Assembly (NCBI RefSeq): GCF_027596085.1
Contig: NC_072449.1
Location: 24,154,522 to 24,218,521, forward strand
Source of the DNA: Anoplopoma fimbria
Taxonomy: Eukaryota > Chordata > Actinopteri > Perciformes > Anoplopomatidae
DNA: 64,000 bases
Direction of reading: 5' to 3'
The translations under genes and the position numbers were made by a program. A model generated the notes under the pieces. It had not been told where the DNA came from. It saw only the letters and a program-made list of their open reading frames with translations, and ran no database searches. Every line of letters starts with the position of its first letter. Position 1 is the stretch's first letter. Shown piece after piece: positions 52,992-64,000 of the stretch.

Positions 52992-53005
52992 CTGCCCCCT
53001 GCTGG
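52992..53005 (-). promoter_or_regulatory. Candidate CTCF-binding motif
   Basis: The minus strand reads CCAGCAGGGGGCAG, an excellent match to the recalled CTCF core consensus. It has the same orientation as the motif at 30698-30715. Confidence 0.55.
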
Positions 53006-54785
53006 ACACACACAGCCAAACAGGTACATGTTGAGAATTACATGCAGTCTGGGTTAATGTGTTGTCCATAGGACGCTTAATCAAGATAAATGAGTGTAAA
53101 GTCACTGTGTGTATGTTTCGGCAAAAGGCTAATTCATTACACTGTACATGAAAACAGAGTCAAAGCCCTCCCTAATAATCGACAACCTACTACACACCAA
53201 GAACCACATGTTGTATGTGTGTGTATTTCAACATACATGCATCGAGCCTTTAGATCTCTGGTAATGCAAAAAAACCAAAACGCCTCCCTCTGTCTCCATA
53301 GCAAGTAATTAAACAAAGACTATGTCTGTTTCCGGTTTCTGCTCTGCACGTCTCAGAGCTGGATTTCTTGCTTTGAAATGACTGGAGCAGAAGAATGAAG
53401 CGGCGGCTGACAGCGTCACAACACCAGCCTTATGCCTGTCTTCAAACACCTCCATCTCCCACAGACACATAAAAGAGCAGAACAGAGTGGTGGCAATCGC
53501 AGGCGCTGTGCAGTGCAAGCCTCTGCTCCACCGCAGCCGTCAAAAGAGCTACTTCTGCATTCATGTGCCGCATCACTCTGGGCTCTTTGATGGCACAGAT
53601 CACTGTCAAGATGCTGAGGATCTCACCCAACATGCTGTATGGCTGGAGAATATTGTAAAAAAAACATATAGGATTCTGCATTCTCAGCGCGCATAGAGAA
53701 TGCTTGTCCTGCACATGTGTGTGACTATTTGTGTGACCCTGATTTAGACAATTTGATAAGTATCGATTAGCTAATCATTTTCAAGTGGCATTAGCATTAT
53801 TGAATATCAAATGTCATTTTAGTGACTTTTCTACCAATATTATTGACTTCACTGACGCTGGAGATGGCCCAGCTCAATAGGAGTCAAGAGCTAAGTAGCA
53901 ATCCAACCAAGAGACAGAGGAGGAGACAAAGAGGGGCAGACAGAGAAACAGAGTGAAGTGTGTTTTCACCATCTTTCATTATTCAGCCTCAAGCCATGAA
54001 TAACTGAATAACTGAATCCATGATAGCAGGGATGGAGGGCTGTATTTTCGTAAAGCATGTCTGAATGTGGGGGAAGCATAACAAGCCACAGGAAAGAATC
54101 GTCCTCCACCAAAAGAGGTCTTTAAATGAAGAGCTAGGAGCTCCACTCATGCATGACTGCGTCCTCTGCGTCCATTCCAGCATGGACCTGTGCATCCCCA
54201 CCCTTTTTACTGGGTGCGCTGAAAAATAAATAAACAATGATGCTTAAAATGTCTAAGTCTATGTCTTCTAAGAAGTGTCTTACATTAGTGAGCCATTGGA
54301 AATGGTTTGGTCCATGGGAGAACCATTGTTATTATAGCTACTATTATGAGCATAAAGGTGACAAGTGAGCATTCTGCAGAAGAAAGGGACCTCTGAACGC
54401 TGGTTGCCTCAGTGACAACCAGCACTTAGCATTCTGCCCGGGAGTTTAGATCTCACCAGGTAATTGTTGCATGTTTTACATCAACATGACCCTGCAGCAC
54501 CGTGCCACCGACGACACAAACAGGGATGTGTGTTTGCTTTGCAACATCATAGCGCTAACACCCTTGCCCAGCTAAAAACCTATCATTAACACAGATAATC
54601 CATGGCCACTCTTCACTAGAGCACTCGCATGATTGAAGTCGGTAAACTCATTTGTGAGAAAAGAAAAAAAATAGCAGTTTTAAAATTGCCTTTTCCAATT
54701 CATCTGCTGATTACCATAATCACTTCATGGCTGACAATACTTTGTAAATGTGTGCGCTATTAATTCCAGCAATTACGGGAGCTAA

Positions 54786-54793
54786 ATGCAAAT
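54786..54793 (+). promoter_or_regulatory. POU octamer ATGCAAAT
   Basis: Exact octamer inside an AT-rich, repeat-free stretch (about 54640-55020) that also has TAAT cores, so it is a slightly better candidate than an isolated match. Confidence 0.3.
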
Positions 54794-56844
54794 GGCCTGG
54801 GAGGGTGGACGGACCCATCGATAGAGCTGATAAAGCACAAACAAACCCAATCTTACGCTTGCCACTCTCGAGTGACCCTCCCGCTTCGCTTCATCATTAT
54901 CCTCTATGACTTTTGTCCAAGCAATCGAGGAGGAAAACTTTGCTTGCGTTTCTACTCTACATGCCGAAAAATGGGCCCTAGACCAATTTATAGAGGTCAT
55001 TTTACTGTGAAAATGGATTCATTCTGAATTCACAGTCAATGCCTTCTTGAAATGTAATGGCTGCTCTACTCTACACCACTCCAGCTGCCTCTAGACAGTG
55101 CCTCAAGCTGTAGATCACTCTCCCGTGAGCCCTCACTGCACCGTCAGACCAGCAAATTTCGCCTTCATTAATAGCAGCCACTCATGTCTGACTTAAATTA
55201 ACGTACAGGCTATCAATTAGCTTGGGTAAGGCCAGGCATAGTGTACTCAAGGGGAAAGGAGAGAGGCATCCTGAATAGACTCTGGACAGCGGAGACAGAT
55301 AATACTGCATCTCTACCATTATTATGCCTTCTTTTTTCCTTTTCTGCTTTATTTTTCCCCTCATTATCTAAAATATTCACCTTTTCGACATCAAGTTTTC
55401 TTAACTCTTGACCTTCATTTTGACAGAATGCATTCCTCAGCTTCACTTCAAGTCCTTCAAATCATAGTAAAGAAGCAGGCACATGCTCACCACATACAAA
55501 TGCAGTGTGTAGGACAGAATGTCCACACACTGCATGGCTCTTCTAATTTGCATAAGTGTTTGTTTTTCCACACCATTACCGAAGATGTCAAGAGTGGCAT
55601 AAACATTTGTATGGGTTCCACAGCCCAATAATACATTCATACACAATGAACACCCATCTAACCTCATGATACCTGGATGCATTATTTTCTACATAACCCT
55701 GTGCAGTTTCCTCTTGATTATTCATGCATCCATCCATCTTTCCATCTACCCCTTTCCCTTGATGGGTTAATTTCTCTCTCATTGCCCGTTGTGCGAGTGA
55801 CCCTGACGACCCAGGAGAATCTCCTAACAGGCTCCCATTGCCCATCAGAATTGATCGGCCCACAGCACCCTGTCAGACGCGATCAATACATCATTCCTTC
55901 AGTAACGAGCCCTGCTCGCTTGCCGCCTTTTCCTTCCCTGCATCGCTTTACTTCCATTTTATTATTATTTCTCACAGCGGATCGATGCCTGCAAACAGGT
56001 TCACTGTAAACCACACCACAATTAGAGCAGTGTCTAATCTTCTTGTTGACTCCATCTCCTTCACAACAGCCAGCGAATAAAACACAAATGATAATGAAAT
56101 CTAATGGGATTCTGTGAAATTAAATCACTTAAACAATGAAGAGGGCCCAGCAACAGCTCTGAACCAATAAAGATCCCGATAGAGGTATATACCAGTCAAT
56201 ATCATATATGCACATAGGCTTAACAAGGCAGAAGAGCAGCTTCTCTTCATGGTGGTGCAGCACTTGGCCCAGACTCTTTCAACAGGAAATGGTGAAAAGT
56301 TTGCAAAAGTGTTTGCAAAAGTAATAAAAAAAAAACGCAAGCACATTTTTGTGTGTACCAACCCACATCAGTGAAATGACACACGAGTGAAGTGAGGATC
56401 AATTTTCATCCCATTAAGTAAATCTCTGCAGAATAAAATTACATTTCCAATATTGAGCACAGAGAATGACATGCTTTGTAGTAATAATCTAATAATAAAT
56501 TCAAGCCTTAATTAGGTTAATTTTATTAGGGGAAGCACTAATGACATGGGAAGTCAGCATTTCCCCCCCAAGAACTTCAATAACATCCTTTTTCTTTGTC
56601 TTTCTCTTTAACGTGAAGGGGTTTCCAAAATTCCGATTAGAACTGTCAGTGGCTATGAGAGAGCTGACTTCTGCAATGTCATCGAATTAGCAGCTGGTTT
56701 ACGGAGAGACAAAAATAGAAGTACAGTAGAGCTAATTTGATCATTGAATTATATATTTAACACGCCTGTGTAGTTTGGCCTGGGTCTGAGGGTAGGCCTG
56801 TCTGAGAGCAGCGCTGGCGATGCAAGAAAAGCTGTCTGCTCGGT

Positions 56845-56877
56845 GCAGGCGGTGTGCAGGCGGTGTGCAGGCGGTGT
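56845..56877. repeat. 11-bp tandem repeat, three copies
   Basis: Three perfect consecutive copies of gcaggcggtgt, followed by a partial fourth (gcag). A small minisatellite seed in intron sequence. Confidence 0.9.
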
Positions 56878-59800
56878 GCAGGGCAGCAGTGTGGAACTGC
56901 AGGACTAATTAGCAAAATCGGGCCCCAAGCACCCTGTGAAGTCCAGCCTTTGAAGGAGGGAGCTCAGACCGATCAGTGGCCCCTCTGATGTATGTTTGTG
57001 AATCTTTCAAGGGAGTGAGAGCAGCTAACGAGGCCTCATCAATTACCATTTGAGATGTAATTAGCGTTGTTGGAGGAATGGAGCAGGGCCAAGCCAGAGT
57101 GGCTCAATCTGAGCTCTGGTCGCCTCCTGTCCCACAAGGCAGCAACAGCAGGAGGATGAAGAGGGCGAGTGGAAGGAGACTCCCTGGAGAGGAGACAGGG
57201 CCTCAGCAGCCCTGACACATAGGCCAACCAGACACATAGCCACCATACTGGAGCAAAGGGGTGCATCAAGGCTGGCAGCACCCGGCTCTTTGTTGAAGAA
57301 AGGGGGCCTCTAAAGCAAACATATGCACATGTTGCACAGCCCCAATTAATCAGTTGAAGGATCTGTTGTTGTGCTTACTGGTCAAAGTCTTTGCTTTTTA
57401 AAAGGCAAACCAACAATACCATCCAAAAAATTACATTTGTAATAAAATATTATTTGATTGTTGACCTTTTTTGGGTGTTGGTATGGCACATCAAATGTGT
57501 GATAATGTCGCTTCCATAGCAATGAAAGAGTCTGATAACCTCCAGACCTCAGAGGGACACTGAGATGTCTCCCTCTCTATCCTTGTCAGAACACAGCCTG
57601 CATCTCATGCTATTCACAGCAGTGATTCACTATTAGCCTCGTCCTCTCTTCATGACCTTCTAAATATGTGTGTGCACTGTGGCAAAAACGGGAGGTCTAA
57701 AGTGACAGATTAGCAGGGATTCTAAGTGTGGGCCACTCTTTTTCATCTCTAAGGTTACAGTGGGGTGAGGTCAGGTGTGACTCTTGCTCTGTTGGCTGCT
57801 TTAGTTGACCTCTAACCCCTGAGGGTTCGGTTGCCAGCCCCTGGGTGTCTGAAAGGGCCATAAGGGTCGTGACTGTTTTCACCGGCCATCAACAGTGATT
57901 TAGTGGAAACTAATGAGCCATTAGTCTTCATCAGGTCTCACTCGACACACGTACCACCGACATATTACACACTAGAGGTATTAAATGCTACATGGTGGAG
58001 ACACCGGCTGAACACATCTCTTTGTTCTCAAGCCCTCCGTCCAAACACATAACCCTGAGATGACTAAGACTCACTGACAGCTGGTGAAAACTTAAGAGAC
58101 CAAAACATGGACCTTGCATGGTGCAGTCACCTCTCTGGAGAGGGGTGGTGTAACTGGAGTGGGATGCTTAGGCTAGTCAGTAGAGACAGTAATCTGTATC
58201 AGGCCAAGACATTTTCTTCTTCAGCCTTCCTCTACCCACTACGGTTGTTGAACTAGGACATTAGGCAGGGCAGCTATAGCATCAGTATGCAGCACGGAGA
58301 GGATGAATCAATGGGGCCTTGAGGACTTTCCACTCTCTCTCTCTCTGTCGCAGCCCCACTATTAATGAGCTGGAACCAGGGCCCGTCCACTCCCCTCGTG
58401 GCCGAGCGCTAAATTACCAGCCGTGAATCAACACAGCATTTATGGGAAACCCGCAAATTAAAGTGGCTAAATCTGCAAGGACAACCAGACCTTGTATAAA
58501 CAAGAGGATCACAGGGTAGACTGGGAATGGGAACTGAGGAATCCAATAAGTGTATAAATTAACAGAGAGAAAAAAGACATAGTATATAAAGAAAAGTGGC
58601 TTCCCCCTGCTCTCAGTGGACATATTTGGTGTGGTGTGAGTGAGCGGATCAATGGTAGACTCGTATAAATGCCAGAACAAGCACCTGGCTAGGCACTTAT
58701 TTTCATTAGAGCACACAAACACAGTAAAAAATAAAATAAAAAAACAAGCCAGATATAAAAAAGGAAAAAAGGAGAGATAGAATATTATACCAGACCATAT
58801 AAATAAGAAACATTGTAACATAATAAATAGGTAAACAAACAGTAAAGCTGAAGGGGGAAAGGCTTTTAAACATTTAAGCGCAGCGGCGGGAGATGTCGCA
58901 GGATGACCTGTAATGGGAGGGGGGAGCAGGGCGGTGGTAAAAGCCTGATAAAATAAAAGACTGTAACCTCACTCCACTTAGCCGTCAGACAAAGGGATGC
59001 TTAAGGGAGTGCGTGAGCAATATCACCATAAAGTCACAACATGCTGTGTGTCTGCAGCTGTATCACACTGTCTGCTTCTCTACACACTGAAATTAATGAG
59101 TAAAAAAAGAAAAATAACTTTCATCAAGAATGTTAAACGTTGGTTTTGGAAAAAAAGAGTTGTACTGTATATAAGATGTCTAGAACATTTAAGTAAATTG
59201 ATGGGGAATGCCAACAGTGAGAGAAACAGTAAAGTATAAAGATTATCTGTACAGTAATTAACAAACCTTCTAATCATAAGCTTGAGAAGAGAGAGGGCAG
59301 TCTTCAGATTAACCTTGACATTCATGTGCAAACACATGCACATAAATGCATAACCCCCTTAATCACATCTCTGAAACCTAAGGATTTAGCAATATGAAGA
59401 TGAAGATGTTTATCCAATGCTTTCTCTAAAATTATAGCAAGACCAAAATCAGGCAGTATCTATTTTGTTCACCTAAATACTGTACATACTGTGAGTAGAT
59501 GGAGTCTGCCCCAGGCTCAAGAATATGACTATAGCCTCGCTTCAAAAATCACTGTATCAGAGCAACAAAGGGTATTGTACTCACTGTGTCAGGCAATCAA
59601 AAGGATTGGCTTACTGGAATTCAAGCAGCTAGTCTTGAGTTGGTGCCAAATAGAGGCGTTTAGATAAAATAGAGAGCCACTGCTTGCTTGATTTAACGGC
59701 TGTATGACTTTGAGTACGTGGTCCGATGCTGTGGCTTTACCTTTCTGAGTAAATGTATGGCCGTTTGTAGGTCATTGTGCTTTTGACAGTATGTCAGTGT

Positions 59801-60321
59801 GTGTCAAACTTTAAACGCTTCAAAATGGGCCTCCACTAAAAGTGCCTTGGGACCAGACCGCTCACCCTCCTTCCATCTCAGTGGTGACAGTCCACCACTG
59901 AGGGAGAAACAGTCTAATTTCACTGCTGGCTGACGTCCATTCAACTTGAGTGATGAGGGAGCAGGCCCCCCTCGCACACGTATACTCACATTGGCCAGAA
60001 ATACACGCCATAGCACACACACCCACACACCCCCACACACACACCGACGGGCAGAAAATGATACTAAAACAGTAAACTCAAAGCAAGGTTGGCCGTCTTG
60101 ACAGGCCCATTAACTGGCCTCTGCCTCCCATTTCAGTCCTGTTTCACACCCTCCAATTCCAATACACTGGCCTGTAAAGCCTTAATGTACGCACCAGTGC
60201 ACCACGGCCCCTTCGAAACCATCGCTATCCAGTGGTCTGTCCTCTGCTTGCACCCCATTCCCCCGTCTTCATTACCATGCTGAAAACAAAACTGCTTCAA
60301 CGTAATAGGCTGCCATTGCAC

Positions 60322-60708
60322 CTGCCATCAGGTGCTTCTGAAGGTGAGGGTTGATGAGAATACGCATGGACCTCTCAGGGAAAGTTAGAGGCAGTGAGTG
60401 AGACATGGCCAGAAACTGGGGGCCCTCTGGGGCTAGGGAGGCCTCCACCGTGATAGACCCTGATGAAGATAAATGGACAGGACCAATATGGCCTCCTGTG
60501 CGGTGGGTATCATCTACAGGAAAAGGGGGGTTTTGGGTGGCTGGTTGGATGACGGACACACGGCCTAATTGGTGACCTGCAGGGTTAGAGGTGGGGTGGG
60601 GAGGCCTCTCCACTGACTGAGTGGCATGAGTGTCAATCCATCCTGAGCTGCGGTCAGAGATCAAGTGATCTGCAGGGGGAGAGCTGAAGGGAGAGGGATA
60701 ATCCATGT
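60322..60708 (-). other. Unassigned splice-bounded open frame (candidate cassette exon)
   Basis: On the minus strand an acceptor-like ctgtgtctcag precedes 387 nt without a stop, ending at a donor-like GGCAG/gtgcaa. The frame includes MDYPSPFSSPPADHLISD and ends near NPHLQKHLMA. It would enter and leave in phase 1, the phase at which the Ig2 exon is entered. The peptide is rich in P, S and H and I recognise no domain. It may be a chance open frame; function unknown. Confidence 0.2.
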
Positions 60709-63700
60709 CTGAGACACAGCCTGTTTGCGGCCTTTATGAAGAGTAAACGTTAATCCCAGTATTCTACAACTAAAAGTAAAATATTACCGAACCACTTTGA
60801 CAAAGAACACAACAAATCGTTATGTACAAGTACAATTTTGTGACACTTCTGGGAACTGTTTGGGGCTTGTGTTCGGAGAGGGAGTATAGAGTGATGCTGA
60901 CACCAGAGAGGACAATTTCTTTGTTTGCGTGTGGTCCGTCTGGTTGGTTCAGCAGTGAATATTGTGCATTGCGCCCCGAGTAAAACTGAAAAAGAAAAAA
61001 AGATCTCTTGTTGAACACTAATCCGAGTCAGGGTTTGAACATTGCCCTCTGTGTTCAGTTCTTTTGCAGCAGCTGGAGGGAAATCGATCACACGCCTGAA
61101 TTAATACTTAATCATAGCACCCCAGATGCTCTTAGTTAAGGCCCGTGTCCACTGCTGAGTAAACATGGGCAGCACAAAGGAAGAGGTTAGGGTATGGGCA
61201 AAAGGCTAAAACAAAGTGCATTACAGAGTGGACTTTGTGCTTCTGTACCGTCAACATGAACAAATACACAGACACACATTAACATGCATGAATGGACAAA
61301 TGCACACATACTCAGATAACCCTTACTAGCTGTCAAAATGACATGCATGTACAGTAGCTGGCTAATCAGAATTGCTCCAAACTAACTGCATTTATCAGTT
61401 AGCTGACCAGACTGTCAGACATTTCAGTTCAAGCCCATTTCCATCCAAGGTAATCATGTAGCAAGCCTTTGTGTACTGTTATTAATTGTGAAGAATGTGT
61501 GAAAATGTGCTGCTCGGCCTTAATGGACAGCACAAAGAGTGACAATAATCCTGTGGAGGGGAATGTCAACATGTTTCCTCATGGTCCAATATTGAAGTGA
61601 CACTACCAAAAAGGAAGTGAATATGAAAGGCTCCAGTGTGCAGGCTGCCATTGGAGAGCCCCCCCCCACCTCCACCGTCTCAAGTCTATTCAGACAGAAA
61701 ACTGCAGTGCCACTGTGTATGAGGGGCTTTCACCAGTGACTGACATGGCTAATCACACTGGCCTCTGATTGGAGAAGAATGAGGCAGAGATCGCCATTAA
61801 GGTAATCCATGTGAGAAATGGTTGTAAACCCTGTTATTTGCTACCAAGGCAACAGATGGAAAAACATTTATTGTTGCGTCTCACCATAGATGAAAAATAT
61901 AATGGTTGGCCAAGGACTGTCTATGTAAATTAATGAATATGTTTCCTTTTTGGAAAACAACTGTGCTTTTAGAAGGCCACTGAAATCAAAACAAAAAGTG
62001 ATATTTTTGTTTGATAAAAAACAGATGTCTCTATATTCAAATTATACCAATTTTCAAAATCACCATTGGTTTATTCTCTGCTGAGCAACTAATTGATTAA
62101 TCATTTCCATATGATTAATCCAGGCAGCAATTTGGAATATAAACTCCTATTGTTTCATTCATTGCTATTTTCACGGAGCGCGTACTAAAAATGATGTACA
62201 GTATACAGAACAAACATATAGGGCTATGACAGGCTTCGCCAATCTCCAGGAGGAGGTATAAAGTAGGACAACGCATACTGAGAAAACGAAGAAACAAAGG
62301 AAAAAATTAGACGGAAAACAAACCCATGTGAATCAAAAGGCTTTGGGGGCTTTATCTGGCGGCACCATGTGGGAATGATAATGACCATCTTGGATCCAAA
62401 AGGACAACCATTCATCTTAACCCTGGTCCGCCTGGCAAAACTCATAATCCCCCCTAACACCCACGACCCACCACTAGACTGACAGCAGGGAAAAAATTGC
62501 ACTTTGAAGGCACGGGATAAGACAAAGCAAAACCCATTTCTCCCCGCTCTCTTTAGACTCAGCATGATTATTTAACATTCCCTGGAAAACGCTCCATCTG
62601 CTAGCAGGCTTTAATTCCTTCTTTTACCAAATCTTCACCTTTACACCTCTGAGATTATGTCACTCCCTAATGCCCCCCCCCTCCCTTTTACTCTCTTTAC
62701 TGGTCCTTCAATCAGACTAATACCTTTTCCCTAGTGATGATTCATTTTATTCAGTCTTCCTCCTTTTATTCCCTTTGCTCTGCAGCCACACAAGCATCAA
62801 CTGATCTTTCTCTTTAAACATCCTCTATCCATCATAGCAGGAAGCCCGGTCTGAGCCCCCAGCCCCCATGCTCCAACTGTCCTCCTCTCCAATCCAGCTT
62901 TTTCCCCTCCTTCCTCCCTTAAACCAGCCATCAGGATGAACGATGGTGAAGGCTAGATGGCTCCATTTTCACCCCTCTGGCTCCTGACCCCGTCCCCGCT
63001 TGCCCCTGGTGACATTACTAAATACTGCTGTCTCAGGGGGAGTGAATGGTCTCTCCATTTATTTTTCGAGAGAGACTTATCCTCCCTTGTTTGGCGGTTT
63101 CCGTGTGAAAGATCCCCATGTGTTCGCATTTGAACATGTGTCAGGGCTTGTGTCTTTTTCTGCATTTGCAACACAAAACATAAACTGGATTTTTTTTTAA
63201 TCCTAAAGGGTTTGTGGCCTTTTATTTGGTATTTGTCATAACCCTGAAGCCTGTGACAAACATCCAAAGCCACCGCATAATTTCCAAAGTACACTGTAGT
63301 TCCTCTTATTTTAATCCCTAAAAAGTCAAATGATAACATTGGCTGAGTTGTATAAATATCTGCTACTGTGTGAGCCTGTGCCAGTTAGAAACTGGATTTC
63401 AGTTTCTGTTTTTCTGAGAGGACTGTCAGCCCCCAGGGTCATTGTTTGTCAACCTTAAAGAATCCAAAAAAGATCCTCAAGTAATGGATCAAAGAGGTCT
63501 GAAGTCATGACCCAAATTACACCACTGTCATCAGAGTGTCACTAAGAGGAAAATTGTAAAAAACGTACGACCACAAAAAAGGAGAAACAAGCAAACCAAG
63601 AGTGATTGACAGTTCTAAATAAAAAAAAAGGAGTAAAGCCGCAGAGAACAAAATGAAGACTGAGACAGTCCAAAACCGCGTGGTAAATCTGATTAAGCGT

Positions 63701-64000
63701 CAGAGCGACGATGGCAAGTGAGGCTAAGTGACTGACTAAGTGAATAAATAAAGGAGAGAAGATTGTGGTGGCCGCCTGCCACAGCACCGCGTTATTTGAG
63801 CAGCCCCGTGTGTACACAAGCCAGGTTGCTACAGGCTAAGTTTTCATACACAGCGCAATTACTCTCACTGCGTTCTGTGTCGGTGAGCTAATTAGACCTT
63901 GGCGAGCTCTGGTAGACTAGCACAGGAGGTGAGTCACTTGGGAATGGAGACGGAGGAGTGGCCTTTTGTTTTTCACCTGAAGCCCCCCCTCGCATCCAGG

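Noticed and set aside
58414..58821. 135-residue hydrophobic minus-strand open frame resembling a membrane protein
   Set aside because: The phenylalanine/leucine runs come from AT-rich sequence read as TTT/TTA. No family motif or splice boundaries were recognised.

Overview
This is a single-locus window of vertebrate, almost certainly teleost (probably percomorph/acanthomorph) genomic DNA. The evidence is long GT-AG introns, very long CA/GT microsatellites, and dispersed repeats of types I associate with ray-finned fish. The only gene I can support is a large internal part of roundabout homolog 2 (robo2, the gene called astray in zebrafish). It encodes a Slit receptor for axon guidance and lies entirely on the minus strand.

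Twenty exons were placed between 41445 and 3337, read right to left. In protein order they encode Ig2, Ig3, Ig4, Ig5, three fibronectin type III domains, the transmembrane helix, and the proximal cytoplasmic tail through the CC1 motif. Every junction is GT-AG and every phase agrees. The twenty exons total 2796 nt and stay open throughout. The signal peptide/Ig1 exons lie beyond the right edge. The distal tail (CC2, CC3, stop codon) lies beyond the left edge.

Three small exons were found by reading introns for splice sites. A 12-nt microexon at 30406-30417 inserts A-R-P-V in the Ig3-Ig4 linker and matches the alternatively spliced microexon of mammalian Robo1/2. A 27-nt symmetric microexon at 11475-11501 encodes VQSFTFTPA just inside the membrane. 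A 43-nt exon at 8606-8648 is needed to keep frame.

Layout: 1-3336 is intron with a fold-back repeat; 3337-12606 holds the tail and TM exons; 13618-20612 the FN3 exons; 20720-26366 Ig4-Ig5; 26367-31710 the alternative Ig3-Ig4 linker region; 31711-40417 a microsatellite-rich 8.7-kb intron; 40418-41445 a compact cluster of three exons; 41446-64000 the start of a very long intron (more than 22.5 kb) with no confirmed exon.

The observations most worth checking are the two microexons, complementary (UG)n/(CA)n tracts at opposite ends of two introns, two CTCF-like motifs, and an unassigned 387-nt splice-bounded open frame at 60322-60708. I see no sign of an unknown multi-gene system.
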